Origin: Bacteroidota bacterium
GTDB taxonomy: Bacteria > Bacteroidota > Bacteroidia > Bacteroidales > JAGONC01
Reading direction: 5' to 3'
Assembly (NCBI GenBank): GCA_026391695.1
Contig: JAPLDP010000065.1
Coordinates: 1-64,000 of the forward strand
Length of the DNA stretch: 64,000 nucleotides
The translations under genes and the position numbers were made by a program. Within the stretch, counting starts at the first letter, position 1. The number at the start of each line of letters is the position of its first letter. This document shows, piece by piece, positions 1 through 8,569 of the stretch. Under the pieces are notes generated by a model. That model saw nothing but the letters and a program-made list of their open reading frames with translations, did no database searches and was not told where the DNA came from.

Positions 1-123
1 AAGCAAAAAAGAAAAGCTGTTAATATCGAGAATAACTCTCCGGGTTATTTCCCGAAATTAACAGCAATATCAACACAATCAGTATTAATAAATTCAATTA
101 AGAAAAGCGAAATCGTGGTCTAA
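1..123 (+). CDS. Possible 3' end of a gene entering from the left edge
   Basis: The plus-strand frame beginning at base 1 is open for 40 codons and closes with TAA at 121-123, so it may be the end of a gene cut by the window. The peptide (ending in NSIKKSEIVV) matches no family I recognise. A nested inverted repeat at 16-65 lies inside it and argues for non-coding DNA, so this is only a possibility. Confidence 0.25.
   Translation, partial: KQKRKAVNIENNSPGYFPKLTAISTQSVLINSIKKSEIVV
16..65. repeat. Nested inverted repeat
   Basis: The arms gctgttaat (16-24) and attaacagc (57-65) are exact reverse complements. A second pair, aataac (31-36) and gttatt (44-49), nests inside. The element could fold as a two-tier hairpin. 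No T-tract follows, so it is not a standard terminator. Function unknown. Confidence 0.4.
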
Positions 124-263
124 AGAATGGGGAGTAGCATATTATTCAATCCGTAATCGTTGATTATTTATTAAATAGATTTTCCTTAAAATGTTAGGCT
201 ATAATGTCTAAATTTACTAAATATATTAATTGATGAAGGAGGAAAAGGTGCAGGTATTTTTCT

Positions 264-314
264 GCAAAATCCAAATGTGGGGCAGGAGATGAAGTTGAAC
301 AAGGCGAAGCTGAG
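264..314. repeat. 51-bp dispersed repeat, copy 1
   Basis: This stretch and the one at 677-727 share the same outline: gcaaaatcc, a short variable part, then a 29-bp core beginning gagatgaagttgaac and ending gcgaagctgag that differs at one base. Both copies lie in gene-free DNA and in the same orientation. I see no coding potential. It is probably one of the small intergenic repeats common in Bacteroidota genomes. Confidence 0.65.
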
Positions 315-329
315 AATGGGCCGGGAGAA

Positions 330-397
330 GAAGCATGAAGGATGAAAGATTAAAGACTAAGAATTTTTCATTTTGTATGTTTCATCCTTCATGCTTC
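330..397. repeat. Perfect 18-bp inverted repeat with 32-nt spacer
   Basis: gaagcatgaaggatgaaa (330-347) is the exact reverse complement of 380-397. The same T/C-rich word (tttcatccttcat) recurs at about 1345-1357, just beyond the ORF6N gene, and a looser version appears near 17520-17540. The recurrence points to a dispersed intergenic repeat, not a gene-specific terminator. Confidence 0.6.
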
Positions 398-413
398 ATC
401 TCCTGGTTTATTT

Positions 414-503
414 TTACCTCAGCAAAATTATCTTCTTCACATCTTTCTTCTCATTATTCACTTCGAGGGAATAGATATATCCACCCTCACTTTTAATTTC
501 CGT
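414..503 (-). pseudogene. Remnant of a T9SS sorting domain (C-terminal tail of a lost cargo gene)
   Basis: Read leftward, this stretch encodes about 29 residues, EGGYIYSLEVNNEKKDVKKI then ILLR and a stop. The pattern Gly-Gly-Tyr-Ile-Tyr, a turn, then a Lys-rich strand ending in hydrophobics plus Arg is the usual end of a type A T9SS sorting domain. The frame is closed upstream by a stop at 504-506, where a cluster of palindromes begins, and no cargo domain is seen. I infer a gene decayed or cut by the repeat element. The match is by eye only. Confidence 0.45.
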
Positions 504-527
504 TTACCCCTTCACCTGTCTTGTAAA

Positions 528-649
528 CTGAACCCCTAGGGTTCAGATATTGGTAGAAATGGGAATTATCACGGAATGTTCGACCCCGTAAGGGTCGGAT
601 GTTATGTTTATTACATCCAATTCTACCAATATGCGATGCCTACGGCATC
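528..649. repeat. REP-like palindrome cluster
   Basis: Four inverted repeats are packed together: ctgaaccc-cta-gggttcag (528-546); a 12-bp outer pair atattggtagaa (547-558) and ttctaccaatat (621-632); inside it cgaccc-cgtaa-gggtcg (581-597); and gatgcc-tac-ggcatc (635-649). A further ggatgt/acatcc pair (597-602, 613-618) sits within the outer arms. Short GC-rich hairpins bracketed by a longer inverted repeat resemble REP elements mobilised by RAYT-type transposases in other bacteria. No transposase is encoded nearby. Confidence 0.6.
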
Positions 650-676
650 AATTTCAATCCTTTGAAGCACGGATAA

Positions 677-727
677 GCAAAATCCATGTGCAGGCCGGGA
701 GATGAAGTTGAACGAGGCGAAGCTGAG
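677..727. repeat. 51-bp dispersed repeat, copy 2
   Basis: Second copy of the repeat at 264-314, same orientation. It is followed at once by the hairpin tcccgat-gaat-atcggga (733-750) and then by the word gatgaaagatgaa. The rest of the gene-free stretch 1-787 shows no open frame I would call beyond the fragments listed. Confidence 0.65.
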
Positions 728-787
728 TGAAATCCCGATGAATATCGGGAGATGAAAGATGAACTCCAATCTTTCATGTTTGTATCA

Positions 788-1297
788 TCATATTTTATAA
801 CCGATTTTATTCTTAGGTATTTCTAATTTTTTTTGACTTAACGCATCAATTTTTTCAAGAAGGTATTTGAATATCTTATTAATCTTTTCATCCAGAGCTT
901 TCAGCTCTTTTCGCAGGTCTTTATTTTCAATTAATAGAGCCCTGTATTGTGCAAATGCTCTCATGATTTCAATATTGACCTGAATAGCTTTTTCTGAATT
1001 AAGTACAGAGGAAAGCATTGCCACTCCTTGTTCTGTAAAGACCATAGGGAAATACCGCGTCCCTCCTCTCTTTGAGGTCGCAAATTGCGACCTCAAAGAT
1101 TCGAATTCTTCTTTGGTCAGTTCAAACATAAAATCGTCAGGGAAACGGCTGATGTTTCTCCTCACCTGCTCTTTCAACCTTTTGGTTTCTACTCCATAAA
1201 GAGCCGCAAGATCAAAGTCGAGCATGACCTTGAAACCTCGAAATTCATAAATCAGAGATTGATAATCTGACCGGATTAATGCTTTTTCCATATACAA
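788..1297 (-). CDS. ORF6N domain-containing protein
   Basis: A 169-residue protein whose first 100 residues fit the ORF6N domain, a DNA-binding-type domain found in phage and mobile-element proteins of the KilA-N/BRO group. The signature is VMLDFDLAALYGVETKRL followed by NISRFPDDFMFELTKEEF and, later, an FTEQGVAMLSSVL block. The C-terminal 50 residues are charged and likely helical (LRKELKALDEKINKIFKYLL). Genes of this type are scattered through Bacteroidota genomes with uncertain function, often in accessory DNA. Repeat-rich sequence on both sides fits that. A start at the third codon (Met-Glu-Lys) is equally possible. The exact role is unknown. Confidence 0.8.
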   Translation of the reverse strand: MYMEKALIRSDYQSLIYEFRGFKVMLDFDLAALYGVETKRLKEQVRRNISRFPDDFMFELTKEEFESLRSQFATSKRGGTRYFPMVFTEQGVAMLSSVLNSEKAIQVNIEIMRAFAQYRALLIENKDLRKELKALDEKINKIFKYLLEKIDALSQKKLEIPKNKIGYKI

Positions 1298-1374
1298 TTA
1301 ATCCCCAAATCGAAGAAATGTTACCCATCCCTCATCTTTCATTTTTCATCCTTCATTCTTCTTCTCCCGCCCCT

Positions 1375-3108
1375 CTATCTGGATGGAATCGCCTCAATTA
1401 ATTTCCGGGTATAATCACTTTTCGGATTTTCATAGATCGCATCCGCCTCGCCTATCTCTTCGATCTTGCCATCTTTCATCACAGCTATCCTATCCGACAT
1501 GAATTTCACCACCGACAGGTCATGTGAGATAAAGATGTAGGTGAAGCCAAATTCGTTTTTCAGCTCATTGAGGAGATTAAGGACCTGCGCCTGGATGGAG
1601 ACGTCGAGGGCAGAGACGGATTCATCACAGATGATGAATTTCGGATTGACAGCCAGAGCACGTGCAATGCAAATACGCTGGCGCTGGCCGCCGGAAAACT
1701 CATGCGGATAACGGTAGAAATGACTTTCATCGAGATCAACCTTCTCAAGCAATTCCATGGCTTTTTGCTTTCGCGCCTTTTCATTCGTAAAAAGACCATG
1801 GACTTTCATAGGTTCCATGATCGCCGTTCCGGCTGTCATACGCGGATTAAGCGAAGAATAGGGATCCTGGAAGATGATCTGAAGATCTTTGCGTAAACTG
1901 CGAAGATCTTTCAGGGTTAGCCCAGGGATATTCTTCCCCTGATAAATAGCTTGTCCTTCGCTCGCTTCTGCCAGGCGCAGGATGGTCCGTCCAAGTGTGG
2001 TCTTTCCACAGCCCGACTCACCCACAAGACCGAGCGTTTCGCCGGGATAAACATCAAAGCTGACGTCATCCACCGCTTTGATATAGTTTTTTGTTCTACC
2101 GAAAATACCTTTGCGGACAGGGAAGTAGGTCTTGAGGTTTCTCACCTGAAGCAATGGATTTTTATTATAGAGATCATGGTGGTTGGCCTGCCTCTCGTCC
2201 TCAGATACCAATATCTCCCCGGTGATTCCATTAAGAGTGGCATCTCCGGGATGGCCTTCAGATTTATTGAGAAAATCCGCAACCGTAGGCAACACTTTTA
2301 GTCGCCTGTCAAGGCGTGGCCGGCATGCCAGAAGCCCCCTGGTATATGGATGCTGCGGATGGTTAAAGAGCTCACTGACTTTCCCTGATTCGACAATTTT
2401 ACCTTTATACATAACAACTGCCGAATCGGCTATTTCAGCCACCACACCAAGATCATGGGTGATGAAGATGATACCCAGACCATACTTTTGCTGTAGCGAT
2501 TTCATCAATTCAAGGATGGTTTTCTGGATGGTGACATCAAGCGCAGTAGTTGGCTCATCGGCGATAAGAAGGGACGGACTGCATGACATAGCCATGGCGA
2601 TCATCACCCGTTGTTTCTGTCCGCCTGAGAGCTGGTGCGGGTAAGAATGAAATATATCCTCCGGCCGTGGAAGCTGCACCTCATTGAAAAGTTCCAGTGT
2701 TCTCTGCCTGGCTGTTTTTCGGTTCAGATCCTCATGGTAGAGAATGGCTTCCATGACCTGTCTCCCACAGGTATGCACAGGATTCAGCGAGGTCATCGGC
2801 TCCTGGAAGATCATAGCGATATGCTTTCCACGGTATGCCTGCATCTTTTTCTCGGGAAGCTTTAGCAGATCGATATTGTCGTTGTCCTGATTATGGAAGA
2901 TGATCTCGCCGTTTGTGATCCTGCCCGGAGGATCAGGAATGAGCCGCATGACCGACAGCGCTGTGACCGACTTGCCCGAACCGGATTCCCCCACAATACC
3001 GAGGGTTTCACCTGTGTTTAATGACAGGGAGACATTATCAGCAGCCCGTACGATTCCATTTTCCGTTGAGAATTCAACTGTGAGATTTTTGATTTCAAGT
3101 AGTGGCAT
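1375..3108 (-). CDS. Fused double ABC ATPase of the dipeptide/oligopeptide transporter family
   Basis: One polypeptide carries two complete ATP-binding domains, like DppD and DppF joined together (E. coli GsiA and YejF have this form). The first half has Walker A GESGSGKS, signature LSGGQKQR and Walker [10 protein letters not shown]. The second has [16 protein letters not shown] and CDESVSALD. Both halves end with the oligopeptide-type tail ([23 protein letters not shown]). It would power import of peptides or similar solutes through a membrane permease pair, but no permease or binding-protein gene lies in this window, so it is an orphan ATPase here. I chose the ATG giving [13 protein letters not shown] (577 residues); an ATG 69 bases upstream (600 residues) adds a poorly conserved-looking tail. 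It is divergent from comF. Confidence 0.9.
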   Translation of the reverse strand: MPLLEIKNLTVEFSTENGIVRAADNVSLSLNTGETLGIVGESGSGKSVTALSVMRLIPDPPGRITNGEIIFHNQDNDNIDLLKLPEKKMQAYRGKHIAMIFQEPMTSLNPVHTCGRQVMEAILYHEDLNRKTARQRTLELFNEVQLPRPEDIFHSYPHQLSGGQKQRVMIAMAMSCSPSLLIADEPTTALDVTIQKTILELMKSLQQKYGLGIIFITHDLGVVAEIADSAVVMYKGKIVESGKVSELFNHPQHPYTRGLLACRPRLDRRLKVLPTVADFLNKSEGHPGDATLNGITGEILVSEDERQANHHDLYNKNPLLQVRNLKTYFPVRKGIFGRTKNYIKAVDDVSFDVYPGETLGLVGESGCGKTTLGRTILRLAEASEGQAIYQGKNIPGLTLKDLRSLRKDLQIIFQDPYSSLNPRMTAGTAIMEPMKVHGLFTNEKARKQKAMELLEKVDLDESHFYRYPHEFSGGQRQRICIARALAVNPKFIICDESVSALDVSIQAQVLNLLNELKNEFGFTYIFISHDLSVVKFMSDRIAVMKDGKIEEIGEADAIYENPKSDYTRKLIEAIPSR

Positions 3109-3203
3109 ACTGTATATTAGCGGATTTACCTCTCCAAAGTTAGTTCTTTTAGCAGACATTCCAGTTTTCCCCGACATAGAAGTCCATTTACAGGGTCACA
3201 ATA

Positions 3204-3929
3204 GTGGATTTCTCCGATAAACAATTAACAGACTCACTTATGCAATTGCTGGATGACTTTCTTTCTCTTTTTTATCCCAGCATATGCTATGCCTGTGGGT
3301 CCAGCCTGTTTCACCAGGAAGAGATTATTTGCACCTCCTGTTTGTACCATCTGCCGCGTACAAATTTCCATCGTGATCCGGAAAATCCTGTAGCACAAAC
3401 GTTCTGGGGCAGGATACCGGTACAATCAGCGACATCGTATTATTATTTCAGTAAAAAAGGGAATGTGCAACACCTGTTGCATCATCTGAAATATAAAGGG
3501 CGAAAAGAGATAGGCATATACATCGGACGGCAGTTCGGATATGAGCTAAAGGAAGCCGACCTGTTTAAAACCTCCGAGGTTATCATTCCTGTTCCGCTGC
3601 ACCTCAAAAAGCTGAAGAAACGGGGATACAACCAGAGTGAACAGTTTGCGCTTGGATTAGCGTCAGCAATGAACATTGAACTGGATGTGTCATCGCTGAT
3701 CAGATGTAAACCTTCAGAAACCCAGACCAAAAAATCGCGTTTCAAACGCTGGGAGAATGTGAAGGATATTTTTACCATTTCACCCGGAGCAAAACTGGCC
3801 GGCCGGCATATATTGCTCGTGGATGATGTGATCACCACCGGAGCAACACTCGAAGCCTGCGCCGAAGCATTATTCAAAATACCTTCCATTAAACTGAGTA
3901 TCGCAACAATCGCTTACGCACTTCACTAA
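3204..3929 (+). CDS. comF: ComF family phosphoribosyltransferase-like protein
   Basis: 241 residues. The N-terminus carries two CxxC pairs (C28/C31 and C43/C46), the zinc-binding part of ComF proteins. The C-terminal half is a type I phosphoribosyltransferase fold with the PRPP-binding loop ILLVDDVITTGAT and the typical KRGYNQSEQFA motif. ComF relatives act in DNA uptake in transformable bacteria. In many others they are kept without proven transformation, and the enzymatic substrate is unknown. Length and motifs are complete. It stands alone, divergent from the ABC ATPase. Confidence 0.9.
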   Translation: MDFSDKQLTDSLMQLLDDFLSLFYPSICYACGSSLFHQEEIICTSCLYHLPRTNFHRDPENPVAQTFWGRIPVQSATSYYYFSKKGNVQHLLHHLKYKGRKEIGIYIGRQFGYELKEADLFKTSEVIIPVPLHLKKLKKRGYNQSEQFALGLASAMNIELDVSSLIRCKPSETQTKKSRFKRWENVKDIFTISPGAKLAGRHILLVDDVITTGATLEACAEALFKIPSIKLSIATIAYALH

Positions 3930-4075
3930 ATATTTCAATTAGTAAGTATCAGATATCCAGTCTCATAGGGGAAAGAATACCCTCACACTATCGAAAAAAT
4001 TGAATTTTTTTGTAAAATATTCAAAATTCTCTTTAACTTTATCGGCCTTTTCAGTTTAACCCTAATCAGCCTTTC

Positions 4076-5017
4076 ATGAGAAAATATTTACTGTCAGTTT
4101 TATTTTTCTTTGCTTTTACATGTGTGGCTCTTGGACAAACCACCCTTCCAAATATGGGCATGAATGAATGGGCAATGGATACCAGTGGCTATTACGAGGA
4201 GCCCACAGGTGGTGTATGGACTACAGCCAATAAGGTCTGTCTGTTGAATCCGGCAGTCTTTAAGGTCACCACATTTAAAACAACTGATGCGAATTCAGGT
4301 GCCTATGCGGCAAGGATCGTCACCGATACTGTTGGCCTGGAAGGTCCTGACCTTCTGCTGACAGGAACACTGGCGACCGGCACTTTTGATGAGCATGCTT
4401 TTCCACCGGAAAACCTGAAGATGGGCATGCCGTTTACCGGACGGCCAACACGGTTTAAAACATGGTTTAAATATTTGTCTGTAAACCACGATTCCTGCGA
4501 TATGTGGTGTATGCTGACAAAATGGAATCCTGAAAAAATGGGCCGCGATACTATTGGAATGGCCTGGTATACCGATTCGGTGCTGGTTAGCCAGTATACT
4601 CTTTTAGATACGCTGATTACGTATTATTCTGAAGAAAATCCTGACAGTATTGCCCTGGTATATGCACCAAGTGCCGCCGGTGACCTATTCCTGGGACAAC
4701 ATGGAAGTACACTATTTGTTGATGACATTACTCTTGAATACTCCAATGGATTCAACATGGTTTTAATGCCGGAATTAGACGTAACATGTTATCCAAACCC
4801 GGCTAATCAAATCATACGGTTTGAAATGAGTGAGGAGGTAAAAGATGTTCAGATGCAGGTGTTTGATGCAGAGGGGAAAATAATGTCATCCCTTTTCTTT
4901 TCCGGAAGAATAGTATCGGTCGACTTGAAAGGGTACGCTGATGGAACTTATTATTATTATCTGAATAAAGGTCTTACTCCTCTTAACAGTGGTACATTTT
5001 TGAAATCGGGTCATTAG
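4076..5017 (+). CDS. Secreted PCMD-like protein with T9SS sorting domain
   Basis: 313 residues. A signal peptide (MRKYLLSVLFFFAFTCVALG) precedes about 210 residues resembling the PCMD (putative carbohydrate metabolism) domain of Bacteroidota surface proteins: an NEWAMD start, a long beta-rich body and the closing FVDDITLEYS. The last 80 residues (LDVTCYPNPANQIIRFEM, then a DGTYYYYL turn) form a type A T9SS sorting domain, so the protein should cross the outer membrane and be anchored or released at the surface. Its substrate is unknown. It is followed 20 bases later by a beta-barrel protein, probably in the same transcript. Confidence 0.75.
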   Translation: MRKYLLSVLFFFAFTCVALGQTTLPNMGMNEWAMDTSGYYEEPTGGVWTTANKVCLLNPAVFKVTTFKTTDANSGAYAARIVTDTVGLEGPDLLLTGTLATGTFDEHAFPPENLKMGMPFTGRPTRFKTWFKYLSVNHDSCDMWCMLTKWNPEKMGRDTIGMAWYTDSVLVSQYTLLDTLITYYSEENPDSIALVYAPSAAGDLFLGQHGSTLFVDDITLEYSNGFNMVLMPELDVTCYPNPANQIIRFEMSEEVKDVQMQVFDAEGKIMSSLFFSGRIVSVDLKGYADGTYYYYLNKGLTPLNSGTFLKSGH

Positions 5018-5037
5018 TATTCACTAACAATACTGGT

Positions 5038-5763
5038 ATGACTTATTTCTACAGGTTATTGATGGTATTTTTTCTCATCCCCGTTATGGCCATTTCACAG
5101 GATGACCAGAACATGTCACTTGGGGTTAGGTGTGGCTTAAATATCGGAACACCTTATGTCAAACCTGAAAAAGGGTCGACGGGTGCATTAGGCATTGGAC
5201 CACGCTTGGGTTTTTTCCTGCGGCTAAAAGTCAATGACCGGTTTGACCTGCAGTGTGAGGCCCTCTATTCAGTTAAAGGAGGAACTTATGGTACGCCTGT
5301 GTCAGGTGATACCGTCTATGAACAGGTCCTCTTGGGTGTGACATATTTCATTCCAACATTCTATAAAGGTTATGTGGAAGGAAAATTCGATAACAGGTAT
5401 ATAGATTTTCCATTACAGGCCAGATATCTGCTAAGCCAGCGGTTTAACCTGATGTTTGGGCCACAGATATCCTATCTGCTGAAGGGTAAAAATTCCGGCC
5501 TTGCCGATATTGATATCGGTATGAACTATTCACATGTATCTGATGAGCCCTTTGATACCAGTGATCAGATAAACAAATGGGATTACAGTTTCCTTTTCGG
5601 CTGTAATTATGAGACATTCGGAGGCCTGAATGCGGATATTGGCATCAGCTTTGGCCTGAGATCCATTTTCAAGGAAGGCTATAATCTGGCAGAAGGCACT
5701 GTCCGGAATATTTACCTGCAGTGCTCGCTTGGATACCGCTTTGGTGCTCATAACATTCAGTAA
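5038..5763 (+). CDS. Outer membrane beta-barrel protein (PorT-like family)
   Basis: 241 residues with a signal peptide (MTYFYRLLMVFFLIPVMAIS), then GVRCGLNIGTP and alternating amphipathic strands (FDLQCEALYSVKGG, RYIDFPLQARYLL, NLMFGPQISYLL), ending in a strand with terminal aromatics (YLQCSLGYRF). This is the pattern of the outer-membrane beta-barrel domain common in Bacteroidota (PorT-like). No enzymatic motif is visible. The tight spacing suggests co-transcription with the upstream T9SS cargo protein. Specific function unknown. Confidence 0.75.
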   Translation: MTYFYRLLMVFFLIPVMAISQDDQNMSLGVRCGLNIGTPYVKPEKGSTGALGIGPRLGFFLRLKVNDRFDLQCEALYSVKGGTYGTPVSGDTVYEQVLLGVTYFIPTFYKGYVEGKFDNRYIDFPLQARYLLSQRFNLMFGPQISYLLKGKNSGLADIDIGMNYSHVSDEPFDTSDQINKWDYSFLFGCNYETFGGLNADIGISFGLRSIFKEGYNLAEGTVRNIYLQCSLGYRFGAHNIQ

Positions 5764-5775
5764 CCGGTCGAACTG

Positions 5776-8403
5776 TTACAGTCTGCCTCCGACTACACAA
5801 CACTCCTTATATCTTTGAACTGTTCCCTGAAGATTGAAAACTTCAACAAGAACAACATAGATACCCACTAATACCCTTTCGCCCGTATCATTCAATCCAT
5901 CCCATGAGAGGACACCTTCAGATCCAATAAGTCTGTTGTTAGCAAGGTGCCTGACCAGCCGGCCGTTTGAATCATATATGGAAATGCTGGCAGCATAACC
6001 TGGTTCGTTCAGCTTGTAGCTGATGTTAAGAATATCGTTGAACCCGTCATTGTCGGGTGAAAATATCTCAGGATACACCTTTACCGGATTCTCTGGCTTT
6101 AGGTAAGTGCTAAACTGTGAATTTTTATAGGCAGGTGTTGCAAAGCCGGCATTTTCCGATGCGGAGTGCCAGTTTGTCCGGTCTTCTGTCGGCCGGTCAT
6201 AATTGACACGTTCAAGTGAAACACCCTCGGTGGAGTTCAACAGACTGAAATGATAATCGGATGAATAGGTGAATTTATCAATGATCCTGTTATCATTTTT
6301 TCCGGAAAGGACGACAATTCCATGATCCTCATTATATCCCGGAAAAGAAGACATTTTAATAAAACCATCGGGATTCGTTGTCAGATAGTCTGCCTTTACT
6401 TTTTCAGGATCGACGGTCAGTACCAGATAATCTTCAGGAAACATCAGAAAGCTTTGTCCGACAAGGGGCTCTGCTGATGTGATGGCAGAGGTCATGGTAT
6501 CGTATGAGGCCAGTGCCAGGTCATAGAGATCAATAATCTGGTTCGAACGGTTGTAAATCTCAATAAAATCGGCACCATCATCTTTCTGATCGGTCAGTAT
6601 CTCATTAATCACTACGTCCATATGTCCTGCTGTCCCGGGCAATCCTATCTTCCTTGACGTATTAAACGTGACGGCATTTCCCAAACAATCTGTCAGGGTA
6701 TCCTTTAAATAGAGCAGATACGGTGTGTTTTTATTCAATTCTTTGGAAAATTCAAGTCTGACAGCACGGTAATCGGGTGGTACGGGATTAAGATTTACCG
6801 GATAACCGATATCCCCATCAATAAAATAGCCTAAGGGATTCAGAAGAGTCAGGCTATCCATCTTTTCATTGAAAGTTATGATGATATTCCGGGAATCAAG
6901 GATGGAAAGCCCGTATATAGCAGGATGTGTGGTATCGGGATTGGAGGCAAGAACAGAGTTGCTTCTGCCGGGTGTCCCTCCTGATGCGTCAATGGAAGCT
7001 ATCCAGTTACCTGTTTCACAGCATGGATTTAAAGGATCAATTTGTTCCAGCGACCATCCGCCGTTCCTTTTGAAATCTTCTTTGTACCATTCCTCAGTAT
7101 ATGTTACAGAATGGATCACTTGTCCGGCAAGGTTCTTCAGTGTTATGGTCGTTCCTGAATTATTTAATGATGAGGTGGAGGAAAATAGACTGACATTTTG
7201 CCCGTAAGCACTGAGGGCATTATCTTTTGTGACCATCAGAAAACTGTCGGGCAGGAGGGACACCTCCGGGAATATGGCATGTGATGAACCATATTCAAGT
7301 TCCCATCCTGAGAGGTCGACAGGATAAGGCAGCCTGTTGTGAAGTTCAATATATTCATCTTCCGGCAGGTCAACAGCAGGTGCCGGATTGGCCATGATTT
7401 CATTGATTACTACATCGAAAGCTCCAGGTTTAATAAAGGTAAAAGTGAGGGTCACAGGAATTATGGAATTCCCCTCAATATCAGTCAGATCAGTAACGAA
7501 TAATTCATAGGTTATGCCGCTTTCGAAAGTGTCGTTAAATGTCAGCACGACCATAGCTGGTACCTGGTTGTCCCTGACAGTTGTGATGGGATTACCAATA
7601 CCACCGGATAGGAAATAATTGATATTTGTTTCGGCTGTGATTTCATCGACAGGTTCAGAAAAGAAGAGACTTAGCTGGTTTTCAGAAAGTACCTTTACAG
7701 AGGTGATTTCAGGAGGTACGGTATCAGTGATAAAAGGTCCGGCATAAACGTCATCGAAAAAAAACCGTGTGCTGTTGCTGCTGGTATAATTGCATAGAAA
7801 TCCAAAGTACGAAAAGTCACCGACGATGGTATCCATACCGGAAGCATCAATAGTATATGTCCAGGTTCCTTCGGGCTTGATATAGATTTCCCATTCATCG
7901 TTAATGAATTTTCTGATTTTATAGCTTATGGAAGATGGACCGGCGATAAGACCTCCGGTTCCTGTGCATATGGAGACGACAGAGGATCCGGTTTGCCGGA
8001 ATAATTCAATGGCATCGTCGGACCCGGCTTCTCCCAGCTGAAGGAAATAACCATTTAATGGTGCCTCCAGGTTTATCTGATCCGCAGCAAGATATACTCT
8101 CGCAAAGTTGTTGGAGGAGGGGCTGAACTGCAGCTTCACCCAGAAATCCCATTCCATGATGCTGTCAAATGTAAAAGGTACCGACAGGAAACTGGTACCA
8201 GATCCTGAGGTATTCAGCTGCAACTGTGACTCTAAATTTACAGTAAAATCCTGACTGTCACCCGACCAGAAAGGATTTTCTGTAAAATCCCCATCGAAGA
8301 AATCATCATATAACTGAGCCATTACCGGCTCATGAGCCACGAAGAGCAAAATCAGAATAAATATCAGGCAAATCCTTGAAGTCATTTTGTTGTAGTATTT
8401 CAT
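5776..8403 (-). CDS. Large secreted lamin-tail-domain protein with FlgD-like C-terminus
   Basis: 875 residues with a signal peptide (ends PVMAQ). An N-terminal ~200-residue beta-sandwich-like part is followed by repeated units: an SbsA/Ig-like module (PPEITSVKVLSENQLSLFFSEPV), an LTD module (VVINEIMANPAP, EYIELHNRL), a second Ig-like module (IYGLSILDSRNIIITFNEKM) and a second LTD (VVINEILTDQKDDGADFIEIYN). The C-terminus (YPEIFSPDNDGFNDILNISY, then LSWDGLNDTGERVLVGIYVV) is FlgD-Ig/T9SS-like. LTDs occur in bacterial surface proteins and secreted nucleases, but no catalytic domain is seen here. It is probably a T9SS-exported surface or matrix protein. It ends KECCVVGGRL, lacking the usual Lys-rich last strand. 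Confidence 0.8.
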   Translation of the reverse strand: MKYYNKMTSRICLIFILILLFVAHEPVMAQLYDDFFDGDFTENPFWSGDSQDFTVNLESQLQLNTSGSGTSFLSVPFTFDSIMEWDFWVKLQFSPSSNNFARVYLAADQINLEAPLNGYFLQLGEAGSDDAIELFRQTGSSVVSICTGTGGLIAGPSSISYKIRKFINDEWEIYIKPEGTWTYTIDASGMDTIVGDFSYFGFLCNYTSSNSTRFFFDDVYAGPFITDTVPPEITSVKVLSENQLSLFFSEPVDEITAETNINYFLSGGIGNPITTVRDNQVPAMVVLTFNDTFESGITYELFVTDLTDIEGNSIIPVTLTFTFIKPGAFDVVINEIMANPAPAVDLPEDEYIELHNRLPYPVDLSGWELEYGSSHAIFPEVSLLPDSFLMVTKDNALSAYGQNVSLFSSTSSLNNSGTTITLKNLAGQVIHSVTYTEEWYKEDFKRNGGWSLEQIDPLNPCCETGNWIASIDASGGTPGRSNSVLASNPDTTHPAIYGLSILDSRNIIITFNEKMDSLTLLNPLGYFIDGDIGYPVNLNPVPPDYRAVRLEFSKELNKNTPYLLYLKDTLTDCLGNAVTFNTSRKIGLPGTAGHMDVVINEILTDQKDDGADFIEIYNRSNQIIDLYDLALASYDTMTSAITSAEPLVGQSFLMFPEDYLVLTVDPEKVKADYLTTNPDGFIKMSSFPGYNEDHGIVVLSGKNDNRIIDKFTYSSDYHFSLLNSTEGVSLERVNYDRPTEDRTNWHSASENAGFATPAYKNSQFSTYLKPENPVKVYPEIFSPDNDGFNDILNISYKLNEPGYAASISIYDSNGRLVRHLANNRLIGSEGVLSWDGLNDTGERVLVGIYVVLVEVFNLQGTVQRYKECCVVGGRL

Positions 8404-8549
8404 GAAAATAAAATCTTTTTCTTTTTGTAATTAATCAATTTATCAGGAAAATGTGACCCAAAGGATATGATGGCAGAAGCAAAAATCCTGAACGACAGCT
8501 ACTTTAGAGTATATTTTCGTCGGGTGACGGAGCACGAGTTTAAAAGCTT

Positions 8550-8557
8550 TATTTTTG
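8550..8557 (+). promoter_or_regulatory. -7 promoter box before ribF
   Basis: TATTTTTG matches the Bacteroidota -7 consensus TAnnTTTG. No good TTG is seen about 19-20 bases upstream. Its last three bases are the TTG that the longest ribF frame would use as start, so that start is unlikely if this promoter is real. Confidence 0.45.
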
Positions 8558-8569
8558 CCTTCCAAACTG

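Noticed and set aside
2183-2644. 153-residue rightward frame inside the ABC ATPase
   Set aside because: Opposite a strongly conserved ATPase domain; no recognisable domain.
8404-8549. FMN riboswitch upstream of ribF
   Set aside because: None of the conserved RFN-element sequence blocks was seen in this 150-base gap.
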